The translations under genes were made by a program, and so were the position numbers. The notes below the pieces were generated by a model. That model searched no databases. It saw nothing but the letters and a program-made list of their open reading frames with translations, and was not told the origin of the DNA. 64,000 bases of DNA from Melampsora larici-populina 98AG31 (taxonomy: Eukaryota; Basidiomycota; Pucciniomycetes; Pucciniales; Melampsoraceae): contig NW_006768856.1 of the NCBI RefSeq assembly GCF_000204055.1, positions 183,127 through 247,126 on the forward strand, read 5' to 3'. Positions 12,280 through 23,955 of the stretch are shown piece by piece. How positions within the stretch are numbered: position 1 is the stretch's first letter; each line of letters begins with the position of its first letter.

Positions 12280-12417
12280 CTCGAGGGGAACCTGTGAACC
12301 CATTGTGAACGTATTGCGAACGAAATTCACGATTGAAGGAAGTTGCGGACTCGGACACCGCAACTTTCCTCAATCGGGTTTTGAACTAAATTATTCCCGC
12401 GGTGTGATCCATGATCA
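12280..12417 (-). repeat. Right arm of the ~140 bp inverted repeat
   Basis: Reverse complement of 3718-3858. It starts CTCGAGGGGAACCTGTGAAC and runs to GATCCATGATCA. A few substitutions and one small length difference separate the arms, so they are not freshly duplicated. Confidence 0.75.
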
Positions 12418-12731
12418 GGATTCAAGACCCGTGATCATACGGAAATCTTATTGAAAGTTTTCTCCAGATGTGGAGAACATGACATCAATGTGTTTTGCAC
12501 ATAATGATAGAAAAACTTTACTTGAGAAAGATGTATAAAGCTTTTTTGGAATAAGGTTTGATAAAAGTTAAAGTCTGTTGGAACTTGGGTTTGATAGTTA
12601 AAGTGTGTGCATTTTGTTAATCTAAGAGACTCCGCGGATCTCATCTTCTTCTTCTTGTGCTCGATCGAGAGATGATGTATAAAGAGTGAGGATGATTTGT
12701 GTTTCATCTCATGAACAAGTAGTTGACTAAC

Positions 12732-15177
12732 ATGTCTTTCAATCTTGATTATTTTACACTTGTGCTGAGTTTTTTGTTAGTCTTTGTTGCATTTGATTTG
12801 AATCGGTAAGCCCTTATTTTCGAAGATCAATTAATCAACATATCCCATCATACCATACCTAATCCTTTCTTTTTCTATCGTAATGAAATGATTCTCAATT
12901 TTTTTTTTAGATGGAATAATGAAGGAGCTCCAGGTACTCATTTGAGTTTAGAAAGAAATCATAAATTCCATCGATCAAGTTTTATAAAAGGATTAATTAA
13001 TGGAGTTCCTACTTACGATACTTGTGCTTTACCTCATGGACCAATACCTATTTTAAAACAAGGTGATGCACCATTTGTGAGTAATCGATTTCTTTTTTCA
13101 TCTTTGTTCGTTGTCAATCTGACTGAAAATAATAGTCACAAGGTGAATTATCGTACCAAAATGCTATACATTGTCCTCATGGAATTCGAAACCTTGAAAG
13201 AGGTAAAGTCATGAAACATCGTCTTCTGACTCAAGTAGGCTGAGCATTCATATTCAGTTATTTGGTTTTTGTAGGAATTGTCCTATTAGTCCCTTGCACA
13301 AGTAAGTTTAACTGGATCTAAAAACATACGAGGTACTGAACGGAAGTTGAAATTGTCTTTCTATTTACGTAAAGGCTGTGAGGCTACAGAAGTCTTTGCA
13401 GAGGTGAAATCGTTGTTGTTCATTTTCTATTAATCAAAAATGGTGAAAAGAATTATACTAATTTTTCTTTACTTCTTTAATTATAGACTCCAATTGCTTT
13501 ACGTTTACCACAAGAAGGTTTTGATGTATGTTGGGTTAATCTTCCATGTATGTTTTTGATTTTGATTTTTTCTTACTTTTCATAATCAGATTGACGAGTT
13601 TTTTTGGGGTTGTAAAGTTCATGGTTTAGGTGATATGCAACTTTCTGGCGAGTTTGTGGCTTTTGCTGTCAACTATCTTGCTGAGAAATCAGTGAGTGGT
13701 AAGATCAATGTGGTGACCTATAGTCAAGGTGGTTCAAATGTTAGCTTCTCTTTCAATCATTTCAAACTCTCAACACGGAATTAAGACTGATGATCTGGGG
13801 GTTTTTTTTTGGTGATGGTTGGCTCATAAGGCTCAATGGGCAATCAGTTTGTCAAATCTCCTTTCAAATGATCTTCAAGCTCTTTTTGATTTTTGTCCCC
13901 ATTGGGTTTAGCTTTTTGGCCATCGATTCGAAATCAAATCATTAACTTTATAACTCTAGCTGCGCCTCATAAAGGTACACTCTTAACACGTCCTATCTGT
14001 ACTTCTCTTAATCTTCTTGGAGGTTGTTTAACTTCAGTACTTCAGATGGATCGCGTAAGTGTTTTTTTTTTGAAAAATAAGAAATTAGATAAGGGTATGC
14101 AGTCATCTTACTTACCCACTCTTTATCTTTTAGAACTCTCGATACATGAATGCAGTTAATAATATAAGTTCTGTGAACGATGGGAAACAAGCTTTGGTAC
14201 CGACTACTTCGGTTTACACTCTTATCGACGAAATTGTTACGCCTCAAGCTTCTAATCCTGAAGTAAATTGATTTGACAAAACATTTGAAAGTGTACGGAG
14301 GAAAAGAAACGTTTTTGATTGATCTTCTATCACCTGTTGCGTATATGTATAGGGAGCTTCATATGTGACTGGAGCCTCAAATATTGCTATTCAAGATGCG
14401 TGTAGTAAAGCCCATGTTGTTGAACACTTGTTAGTTCTTGTTTATTGAACCTTAATTTCAACTCGTATCTATTACTGATTGATATCTTGAACATTTCTAC
14501 CTAATTAGTGGCTTGATATTTGATTTGGCTACTTATGGATTAGTATACGATGCCTTGATTCATGGTAGACCGGCAAGTCTAAGAACGTTTGATCGTAAGC
14601 CATGAAAAACCTCAAGTGAATCTTTTCTTCAAAGCTTTCACTGATCATGAATCTAAACTATGTTATTCTTTAGGCAAATATTGTGAAAAGCATTGTAGGT
14701 GGTTTTTGATAATCGGATCACACAAGGTCTTAATACTTTGATACTCAACGAATGGTTCGACACTTCTCATGGGTTGGTAGATAAAAACTTGGCTCACTTT
14801 GCACTTGAACTTCCACTTGATATTCAAGCTACTTGGAGAACTTTATTTGGAAACTTTTTTGATAGGTTAAACATGATTAAAAGAACTCTTACTTCATTTG
14901 TAAGTCTGTTTTAGTGAAAGAGAAAGATTAAACGACAACTAATTCTAATTTTCATATGATCTTGATTTCAGCGCGTACCAGCTGAACCACTTTTGATGGT
15001 ACAATAAACATTTCCATAAATATCTTTTTGATTAAATTGAAACTGATCTTGGGATTTTTCTTCTGACAATCCAATCCATAGCCTTATGTTTGTCAAAAAG
15101 GTTTTGCACCAATTGATAGTTGTAGTAGTACAGATGTAGGATTTTGTGAAAATAATCCTACTGTGAAACTTTTCTAG
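12732..15177 (+). CDS. Secreted lipase, Candida antarctica lipase B type (copy 1)
   Basis: Sixteen exons can be placed: 12732-12805, 12911-13076, 13136-13202, 13275-13301, 13375-13403, 13487-13547, 13618-13739, 13831-13846, 13912-14054, 14134-14262, 14353-14429, 14509-14594, 14674-14694, 14781-14899, 14971-14997, 15082-15177. They give 419 residues. Exon 1 encodes a hydrophobic signal peptide (YFTLVLSFLLVFVAF), so the enzyme should enter the secretory route. CALB-like landmarks are GIVLLVPCTS, VTYSQGGSN with the nucleophile Ser177, AQWAITFWPSIR across a small intron, PHKGT, PTTSVYTLIDEIVTPQ with Asp267, and HVVEH with His303. The Cys-rich C-terminus (PYVCQKGF...SCSS...GFCENN) suggests disulphides. 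The likely reaction is hydrolysis of acylglycerol or other esters. Its paralog is at 23956-26496. Confidence 0.88.
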
Positions 15178-16502
15178 AAAAAGTAAAGAAAACTTTTTCA
15201 AGATCTTTTACATCAAATACATATTTTTATGGAGTTTGAATTCTTTGAAAACATGTAGTGTGGTTCTGGGGAAAAGTTTAGTTGAATGTTAGTGAATATA
15301 TGGTTAAGAAACCAGAGCTTTTGATATACATACATGTAGAAAAGTATTTTATTTAAAGAAATTGAAAATTATTGTTTTGTGAAAAATTGTGGAAAAAGGT
15401 GGTGATGAAGTGTTTGATAAAATGAGCACTAGGAATGATCTACAGCCTATGATTTGGGTATGATCATATTTTCCTGTTACCAATTGCCACTAGAACCTCC
15501 TCACTTTCCTGATCATGTCAAGCTCTTCTGATACCAACTCTGATGTGTCATCAATATCTTTTTGAAATATGGATAATCTCCTGAAAGTCAACTTCCAAAC
15601 CAGCACAGACTTCTTATCTTGAATAACATCCCCTAGGAAACCCTGTAGAACCTCAAGACTCTGTGGTAACCAGTATACGCAGGAGATTCTTGAGGGTAGA
15701 AATGTGTGATTTTGTGAACTCTGCCACATGGACAAGCTCATTGCTGGAAATCCTGGTACAAATCAACAAGCTAGCAAACAGTTTCAGCCATCTGGTCATC
15801 CTATCAGCAGATACTTCAACACTGTTTGAAAGGCTATAGTGTCTCTAGTATATATATATGTATTTTCCAACCTACTGGAGGTGAGATACATCTAAAAGAA
15901 ATTAGAAACAGCCCACAATTCACCCCCCTACTCCAACAATTGTGTGGGTACCACGAATAACACCCAAATTTCTTGTGTTGGTTCTCCTGATCAACATTCA
16001 GCTCATCAAAACTGAAAAGGACTACTCATGCAAGATATCCTAATTCTGGATGTTCCTTCAACAGGTTGTTTACATTTGTTCATGCCTGTTTAGAAGGATC
16101 ACATGCTGATGCACATGTTCCTCACCAAGCATTAGAAGAACAACAATTTCTTTCCAAAAGATAAACAATATCTTCTTTCAAACAACAAGATCTAGCTATT
16201 CCACCTATTGACATTGATCTCTTTATTTGAACCAGATTGGTTTTACATTGCCAACACTGGATAATCCAACATGTCAGGGTTTCTTACACTCTATCAATCA
16301 GGAATGGAAGCATTTTGACTTAAAACCACAGACTCCAAAGGAGCTTTAAAAATATTTCCCTTATGCACTTCAGATCATCATCAAAAGACTCTTTGGTGTT
16401 TCAAATATGGAATTTATTGGCTCATATGCCCTCTTACTGGTACATAATCTAAGTCTGGTTGAAAAGATGTCACAGAATTATATGGAAGCACTAGTGGCAC
16501 AT
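15178..16502. other. Spacer with decayed retroelement-like sequence
   Basis: No intact gene. A stretch at about 16230-16420 (plus strand) reads like a degenerate copia protease region, with a Trp-Phe-Tyr-Ile/Thr-Gly/Met-Ser-Gly-like order and in-frame stops. A TA microsatellite lies at about 15855. A minus-strand open frame of 83 codons at 15490-15741 matches nothing I recognise. Confidence 0.3.
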
Positions 16503-17158
16503 AAAGGAATCAGAGATTCCTGATTAGATCAGACAACACCACTACCAGTTTAACAGTCTTAGATGGAGATGAAGTATCCAGAGAAAGAATGTTAAATAGG
16601 ATGTGTTGTTGAAGAGAAACTTTCTAAGGATTGATGAATAAGAGCATCCCCAACGCGCCGCCGGAAACGTAACCTTTACATAGGGTTTACCTAGCATTTC
16701 TGACAGAAACGTAATGTCAAAATTACGTTTGCAAAGATTTTCCGAAAAACAGCCTCCAGCGCGAGTAAAAAGTCGCACAGTTGGCCATGGGTGCGATTTC
16801 GTTTATTCCGCCAGCTGGAATACGTACGGTTTGTTCCAATTGTTTCCAGCTGAGCCGGAAACCTCGGAAAACGTGATTTCTCACAATTTGGACACGTTGA
16901 GACCACGAAACTCGCCTCTTTCGTTCCTTCGTGTCCTATCTCAAAGCTTGAAGCACACATTACCACGACCTCGATCAGATCAAGCGGCCAATCCATGCAA
17001 TTGATCTGATCGTGTCCTATCCTTAGACAGGGGTAGAAAACTGAATCTCTTATTCAGCTTGCGCGGTGCTGCCTACTGAAGCTGAAGCTGAAATACAGGT
17101 GTCCAAGTGTCATTTGTGACACCTGTACCAGGTTTCCAGTTCCCGGCGCGTTGGGGAT

Positions 17159-19860
17159 TAAGGCTTGGACCCGGCCCGGCCCGGCCATCAGAAACTACGC
17201 CGATCAGACCCCTTGTTTTTCAGCTGCCCGGCCCGGCACGGCCCGGCCAAAAAAAAAATTCTCGTAATGTGGCTCAGCAACGTGGAAATTGATGAAACCA
17301 GGTGCCTTATATCACTCACCATGGCTCCTAAACACCCCCATTCCTCCAATGATAGTGTGATCACAATCTCAGACTCTCCTTTACAAGTCAAGCCCGCTGC
17401 AAAAAGCAAGAAAATCAAACTCGACAACTCACACAAGCTCTCATGGGTCTGGCAGCATTTCATAACTGAGTACGATAAAGGGTCAAAGGAGAAGCAGAAC
17501 ATCTGTCAAGTCCCTCATCCATCTGGAGGAGGTAAAGTCTGTGGAGCGGTGTTTGCCGTTGATAAATCTTCCAGCACAAGATCATTGTCCCGACATCTGG
17601 AACACCGACACGAGATATACGAAAACACTGTTGCCGAAGCTGGGATGATGAGGGACTATGTGACCAATGGGAAGATCGAGAAGGTACATTGATAATTCAC
17701 AAGCTTCATATGTCCTTTTTGTGTCCTCTTTCTGACTATTGTATTTTGATCCTAGCCTCTCAAGCTCACCCGCGAGAACTTAAAGAACAAACTCCTTCGC
17801 CTCATCATCATGAAGGAGCTTCCGTTTTCTTTTGTCAATTCTCCCGACCTGCGAAAACTTCTTGAGCTGTGTAACCCTGCTGTTACACCACTCCTTGTTG
17901 GCTCGGACACTCTTGGAGATGCCGTCAGAAAGAACTTTCACGAAATGAAAGGAGTGATGGAGGAATACTTTGAAAATCAAACATTGGTCAGCATCACCTG
18001 TGACTGCTGGACATCTCTGAATCGAAAATCAGTCTTGGGTGCCACAGTCCACTGGATCGATGAGAAATTTGAACTTCAAGAAGTCATATTGTGTCTCAAA
18101 GAGATCGAAGGCGAGCATACTGGTGTCAACATTGCCAATCATCTTATTCCTGTTCTTAGAGAGTATGGACTCCTTGAAAAGGTTTTCTGTGTTGTTGCTG
18201 ACAACGCCAGTTCAAATGGTACAATGGCCGATGCTCTTCAAGCAGTCTGTCCAAACTTCAAGCGAGATCAAAATCTCCTCGGATGTGCTGCACATGTCAT
18301 CAACCTTGTTGCTCGAGATGGACTCAAGGCATTCTCTAGAAGACTTGGCGAAGATGGACCAGTCCCACACGACCTTGCTGTTCTTCTTGAACCGATGCAA
18401 ACCTCTGACGTCAACTCGGTCCTTACTCGGCTCCATAAGCTCATTGCTTGGATTTACAAATCACCTCAGCGCTTACAGTCTTTCCTCAAGCAAGTTGAGG
18501 CAGACTTAGGCTATGCGCTCAACCTTGTCCGCAACGTCGACACACGATGGAACTCCGACCTCGATTGTTATCGCCGAGCATACCGGTTACGGGTTTCTAT
18601 CAATACAAAATGTCAAAATGATCCCGACTATAGGCAGTACGCCTTGTCAGAGGATGAATGGAAGCTTATAGGACACCTTGTCGAATTTCTTGAACCTTTT
18701 GAGATTGCCACCAAAGATCTTTCAGCAAGCAAATACCCAAGCCTTGGCGATGTAATTCCAGTATACGAGTGGATTATCAAGAAGCTGAATTTGGTATGTT
18801 TTGTTCTTGATTGTATTTCTCGATCAACTTTATTTCAACTCTCACTTTTCTTACTGAATACGCCGTACTTTTCTAGAGCTGGTGTAACTACGAGGCTCAA
18901 GAGCTCCGACAAGCGATTCAACCAATGAAGACCAAGACCGAACTGTACTACGAGAAGGTCCTCAAAAAGCCAGCGTACTTGTGTGCGCTTCTGCTTGACC
19001 CACGTAGCAAGGATCAAGAATTGACCAATGAAACTCTGGCCCTTGCCGGCATCGATCATCGTGACGAGTGGAAAACACACTTTCTGAACGAGTGTAGTAA
19101 ATTTCATCAAGATGGCCAATTGATCACCCTCGAAGACCCTGTACCACCACCCGAAGATCGCCCCCGAACCTTTGTAACCAAAAAGAAAGCTCAAGGAATT
19201 GAGGCTGAGCTACAAACATACCTCTCGACCAAACGAGAGAACGAGGATTATCACCCACTCAAGTTCTGGCGCGAAGAGGGGCATCGATTCCCCATTCTAT
19301 CCAAGATGGCGCAGATTTTCTTAGCTATCCCAGCGACCAGCACCCCATCCGAGCGATCGTTCTCATCTGCGGGTAGGACCATCACCGATCTTCGCAGCTC
19401 AATGAAAATCTCGACTCTCGAAGCAACGGTATGCCTCAAAAGCTTTGATAAATTCATCAAGTAGATTCACTTTGTATTCATACAGTACTTAAAGTTATAT
19501 CTAAGATGTGCTCCAACCTCCTCACCTCACCTCATCGAGTCCATCCCCCTTTCCGAGCATCTGAGCTCCCTGTTTAGTGCCACCAATATACATACAGTAG
19601 TCAAATTCAGCTTATAGATGTGCCCCAACCTCTTCTCCTCTCCTCAACGAGTCCATTTGCCCTCATTTGACCCCTTTCCGAGCCTCTGAGCTCCCTTTTT
19701 AGTGCCACCAATCCCTCGGGCCCTTTTGGGCCGGCCCGTCCGGCTCGCCCGAGAGCACAGCGCTCACGGGCCACATACCTTTTTAAAAGAGTCGTTTAAG
19801 GCCCGTGCCCGGCTCGGCCCGAGCCCGCCCGGGTGGTCCTGGTGCCGGGTCCAAGCCTTA
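17159..19860 (+). mobile_element. hAT element 2, intact, 2702 bp
   Basis: Terminal inverted repeats TAAGGCTTGGACCCGGC (17159) and GCCGGGTCCAAGCCTTA (ending 19860) are perfect over 17 bp. They are flanked by a perfect 8 bp target duplication TTGGGGAT (17151-17158 and 19861-19868), the hallmark of hAT insertion. Subterminal regions hold many GGCCCGGC-type GC-rich repeats. One uninterrupted transposase gene fills the interior. This is the best-preserved hAT in the window and probably a recent insertion. Confidence 0.95.
17321..19464 (+). CDS. hAT transposase (BED zinc finger, intact)
   Basis: Three exons (17321-17683, 17756-18793, 18877-19464) give 662 residues with no stop. The N-terminus carries a BED-type zinc finger (ICQVPHPSGGGKVCG then RSLSRHLEHRHEIY, with the Cys-Cys-His-His order). 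The RNase-H-like core shows ITCDCWTSLNRKS, CVVADNASSNGTM, LGCAAHVINLVARDGL and VRNVDTRWNSDLD. The C-terminal hATC dimerisation block is HPLKFWREEGHRFP and IPATSTPSERSFSSAGRT. The protein would excise and insert the surrounding element. The ATG at 17321 follows a Lys/Ser-rich leader that looks like a nuclear localisation region (AAKSKKIKLDN). Confidence 0.93.
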
Positions 19861-19972
19861 TTGGGGATGCTCTAAGAAAGGTATCTTGGAAGTTGGAATC
19901 TGATTTAGTGAATTAAGAAATACAACATGTGATTAGGTTAAAGTTCTGTCAGAAAGGTTGTAAGTTCAAATT

Positions 19973-20340
19973 CACGCCGGGCAAATCGAGGTCATGGAGT
20001 GAATACAGGTTGCGCGGTCATGTTGAAAACAGAAGAGATTTCCGCACCCTGAGTCATGTCATGGCTGCATGACAGCTCCTCATGAATTGCACCCCGCCAG
20101 TCATACAAGTGACATGGGTATTTGGCCCACAATAACAGGCAAATACAGATCCCGTGAGGGACTTATAGCTATGTGACATGTACATTTCAGTACATACTCA
20201 AATACATGTGATTGGTGTGACATATACAGGGTGTGTACAGGATAACAAGTCCTGCATGCCTGACAGGTGCCCCAGGTCCTGACATGCATTCAGGACCATG
20301 CACCCTGTATGCACTGCATGACCTGAATTTGCCCGGCGTG
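19973..20340. mobile_element. MITE, 368 bp, 3 bp target duplication
   Basis: Inverted ends CACGCCGGGCAAAT..AGGTCATG.AGTG.ATACAGG are readable for about 40 bp from each side. The direct repeat ATT flanks it (19970-19972 and 20341-20343), pointing to a Harbinger-type transposase. The interior is rich in TGACATG/CATGACAG motifs and has no gene. Confidence 0.75.
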
Positions 20341-20422
20341 ATTTACACATAATAGAAAATGCAGTTTTGAAACATGTAAAACATTAAAAGAAGTTGGAAA
20401 CGATAATTTGTTACAACAGCTT

Positions 20423-22330
20423 ATAGGTGAGTTTGAATTAATTGGATCACACTTTTGTATTCATCACACTTTTGTATTTATTGCACTTTTGTATTCAATT
20501 TTGTATCATCATCAAAACCAAAACACAGATTTGTAATCACTGTAGGATATATGTTTTATCTTTAGTTTGAGTTTGGGTTTGAAGATACAAGGTAGGAGAC
20601 AAAATAATATATGTGTTATATTTTATTGAGTTTGAAGATACAAAATAGGAAATGAAAGCATATAATAGATAAGAATATAATGAAATAAAAAACATAATTG
20701 AATAGTAACAATACATATGAATGATATATATTATTAAATAGTATCCATCATCACTTGCCTTCATCCCCCTCTTGGAACTCTTGGAACTCTTGGAACTCTG
20801 CTAGAATACCAGCTTCATCCTTCAACCACTCCCATCCATAATCTGGGTCCATGTAGTAGAAGAAAGCGGTATTGTTCATGTTTAACTTGTTTGCTACTGT
20901 GATAATGTGTTGTGGTTTGGGTTGCTTTATGCATTCCTGGTTGAAGATTGACATGGATTCTTGTCACATTGGATGTTGATTGGATCTAATTTTGGAAATA
21001 GCCACCTTATTGCTGTCATTGATATCCTCTATCAGCCCTGAGTACTACACCAGAGTACCAATGGGCAACACATTATAAGGAAAATATCAAAAATAGCAAT
21101 TACAACTCAAGCCTCAGTTTCAAGAGTCAAGTTACATATGATTTAGTGTATGTAACATGTGCAAAATTTACATCAAAAAGTTTGTATGCACACAACTTTG
21201 ATGTAAAATGAATCAAGTTGTGGGTGTGCTCATATTATTGGAGGTGTGCCAAAGCATGGTTGTTTATTTTTCTTGTCCCTAGGCTCCCACGGTGTATTTC
21301 CCTTAAAAAATTGCTTGACACCACAAGAATTCTTCATTCCATCAAAACTTGTTGTTTCATCAATACTATGAAAATATTTTGTATTTTGTAATCACAATAT
21401 ATTTATTTCATTTGTGATCCTATCACAGCAGCAATTCAATTTCCAAAATTCAAAGTACCAAAATTGAATATGCCATCAAGATTGGCATCCAAATTCATTG
21501 GCAAAAAAGTGATCAATTGGTGTGTTTTCTACAGGAGAATCTCCAATGACAGATTCTCCAAGTGCAGGTCAAAATCAATGTCTAGAGTGGTTGCCTCCAA
21601 CTGTTTTCAGCAACTCAAATTTGGTCTTGGTGTGATATCTCAAAAGGCATACCAACCCTCATTTTTGAAATATATTTTGTGTCCATGCACACACACTGCA
21701 AATATAAAAGTGTTTCTCTGAGGTGAAAAATGATTGAACTTAATGCACAGAATGATCAATAATGCAGATTCAATGCATTCTTAATCATTTTGCAAATTGA
21801 ATGTAATCATCTTTCACCTTGGCAAATTATGTTTGCAGTGCCAGATGTAAGAAGTGAAATATACTTATAACTCAATAGTAACGGTGTTACTGTAATTAAA
21901 CATCCCAATGACTATCCTTTACCACCTTCCACCACCATTGCTGTCCTGATTCAAACTACACAACTCAATCAACACCCAGCATGGCTTGTTCTAAATACAG
22001 TACTGATGAAAAAGTGGCTTCCCATCCACCAAAAATAAAACAAAACCTCAATCAAAATGGGCTGCATAAATCCTGTGCATCACACTATTTTCTGCCAATC
22101 TGGCCTCTGTTTTTGATAAGTTACACTATCTGCTTATGGAACTGGGACACAGAATATCTCATCTTTTGAACTGGTATTATGATGATGATCTGATGCATCA
22201 AGTAGACATGAGACACTTTGATCCCACTACTCCACCCCTCCATTGAATTCCATCAAACTATATTCTCATTGAATGTAATCTAATCAATGAGTTGGGCCTG
22301 GTCAAGCTTGAGTTGAGCAAGATATTTGCA
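20423..22330. other. AT-rich spacer without a supported gene
   Basis: AT-rich sequence. A nonanucleotide CTTGGAACT is repeated three times at about 20774-20800 and lies inside a 67-codon minus-strand frame (20954-20751) encoding EFQEFQEFQEG; I cannot tell whether that frame is expressed. At 21464-21721 there is an 85-codon plus frame with no recognisable family. Confidence 0.3.
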
Positions 22331-22339
22331 GAAGATTCT

Positions 22340-23110
22340 TAGAATCGCAGAACACTGGATGTCCAAGGATTTCTCTATGCAATCTGTGGTTTTAGCTTTG
22401 AAGGAGATTGATGAAGCTCATACTGGTGAAAACATGGCTGCCCTCATCATGAACACATTATATCAATTCAAAAGAACTCTACTGCATCACTGCTGACAAT
22501 GCTTTGAATAATGTAACCATGAGGCAAGAGCTTAAAAGACTCATACCCTGTTTAGAGGAACCTCCATGGTGTTGCCCATGTTATAAATCTTGTTGCCAAA
22601 GCCAGAGTATTGATTTTCAACAGCAAGACTCCCCCCAATACCCTTAGTGCATTAGGTCCTCAATTACCTCCAGAAAACAGTGTTCCCAATGGCACTCTTT
22701 CTTTGATTCAACCTACCCCACATCTAGAAGCCCACTGAATCCTCACTCAAATTCAAGGTTTCCACAAACAAGTCCAATTGAGCACCCAGCTCAAACAGGC
22801 TCTTGGCCAATGTATTGCCAGTTGCTTACAGTCTCAGAAGGTCAGACTCACCCACAAGGTTTCAACTCAATGGTCTTCAACCTTTTACTCTCTTGAGCAT
22901 TTTTTTGGACTCAAGAAATTCCTTCAGTATTATCGTAAAATCAACAAATCTTTGGATCCTTGCCTGCATATCTTACCTTCTCACAAAATGCCCAACTATC
23001 AATGGCTTCTTAAGCAACTTGAAAAGGTGTCTTTCTATTCATATTTACTGGTTTACAACAATTACAAGTGGGTGTTACATACAAATACAGGGGAAGTAGG
23101 GGCAAAAGTC
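22340..23110 (+). pseudogene. Decayed hAT transposase fragment
   Basis: Scrambled frames still show hAT landmarks in order: YCITADNALNNVTM (about 22475), a CHVINLVAKA-like block (about 22580-22605) and the STQWSSTFYSLEHF block (about 22865-22905) that corresponds to TRWNST of hAT transposases. Multiple stops and frameshifts make it non-functional. It differs from both other hAT copies in the window, so it is a third lineage or much older. Confidence 0.6.
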
Positions 23111-23955
23111 TGCAGCAAAAAAAGATGTGAGGGAATCAAGTTCCTTGGTATCCTTTGGACAGTTATGAGCATCTAAGAAAGGTGCACAAAAAGTTTCTTT
23201 GGTCCAAGAAACTTCACAGTGAGGTGTCAAAGTATTATAAGGATGGCAAGTCTCTCCACCAAAAAGCCTTGACCCAGTTGACCCTCACTGTGGCCAGAAC
23301 AAGCAAGCTTGTCCAGAATCCGTCGTTGGCGCTCAGGTTGCAAGCAACACCTTGGGACTCTGATGAGTTTATGGCTGTGCTTGTTGAGTTGGAAGCAAAA
23401 TTAAGTCCCTCTTGAGCTGGAAGCTTTTCTTGCACAGGTGTCTCTTGCGCTAGCGCGTGCCCCCAAAAAGTCCCTACGTCAAATAAGAAAGTTTTACTCA
23501 CAGAAGGTGAGATTTTTGCCTTAACCTAAGTATAAGGCCCTGCTGTCGGACTGAGTATACTACAGACCGACCGATAAAGTCCCTCGATTTCCCTCGATGT
23601 CAGGAACTTTGAATCTCTCAATTGTATTTCGTTCCGCTTTTCCTTCCATACATGGAAAGAAACGCGGAACGAATTTGAAGGTACATATTCATAAATACAC
23701 AATATGTACATCAACGGTCACCGGTGTCACGGCTGGGAAGGTAGAGTGTGATAACAAATTTCCCCGCTTACCCTGACAGATCCACACGATGCAGATGAAA
23801 ACACACACAGCCTGTCACTCAACAGCAAGCTTAAGAAGGAGTCTGTGGCGGGCTCAAACATATGTTTCACTGTCCTCCTCTTGTGAAGCTCCGCATATTT
23901 CTCATCTTTGACCATATACATCAGCAAGTGGCGTCTTTCTTTTTGGCAATCAAAA
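23111..23955. other. Spacer upstream of lipase 2, with a palindrome
   Basis: Contains an 86-codon plus frame (23155-23415, YEHLRKVHKKFLW...) that I cannot place. There is an imperfect palindrome around 23626-23673 in which CGTTCCGC and GCGGAACG flank CTTCCAT/ATGGAA. I see no convincing gene. Confidence 0.3.

Larger units (their letters stand above)
16642..19872. mobile_element. Tourist/Harbinger-type MITE (about 520 bp), carrying a hAT in its right end
   Basis: Ends are GAGCATCCCCAACGCG at 16642 and CGCGTTGGGGATGCTC, the latter split into 17145-17158 and 19869-19872 by the hAT insertion. The flanking direct repeat is TAA (16639-16641 and 19873-19875). The TAA target and GAGCATC-CCAA ends are typical of Tourist-like Harbinger MITEs. 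The MITE itself has no coding capacity. Confidence 0.85.
16503..20422 (-). mobile_element. Copia-type LTR remnant, split by MITE, hAT and second MITE
   Basis: Segments 16503-16638, 19876-19972 and 20344-20422 line up in order with the LTR next to the copia element at 61222-61702. Shared pieces are GATCAGACAACAC..CAGTCTTAGA..GAAGTATCC, AACTTTCTAA..GATTGATGA, ATCTGAT.TAGTGAAT, GGTTAAAGTT..GTCAGAAAGGTTGT and a terminal TTTGTT.CAACAG. So one LTR, probably solo, was interrupted first by the MITE at 16642 and separately at 19973. Divergence between the two LTR copies is visible by eye (many substitutions), so this copy is older than its relative. Confidence 0.6.
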
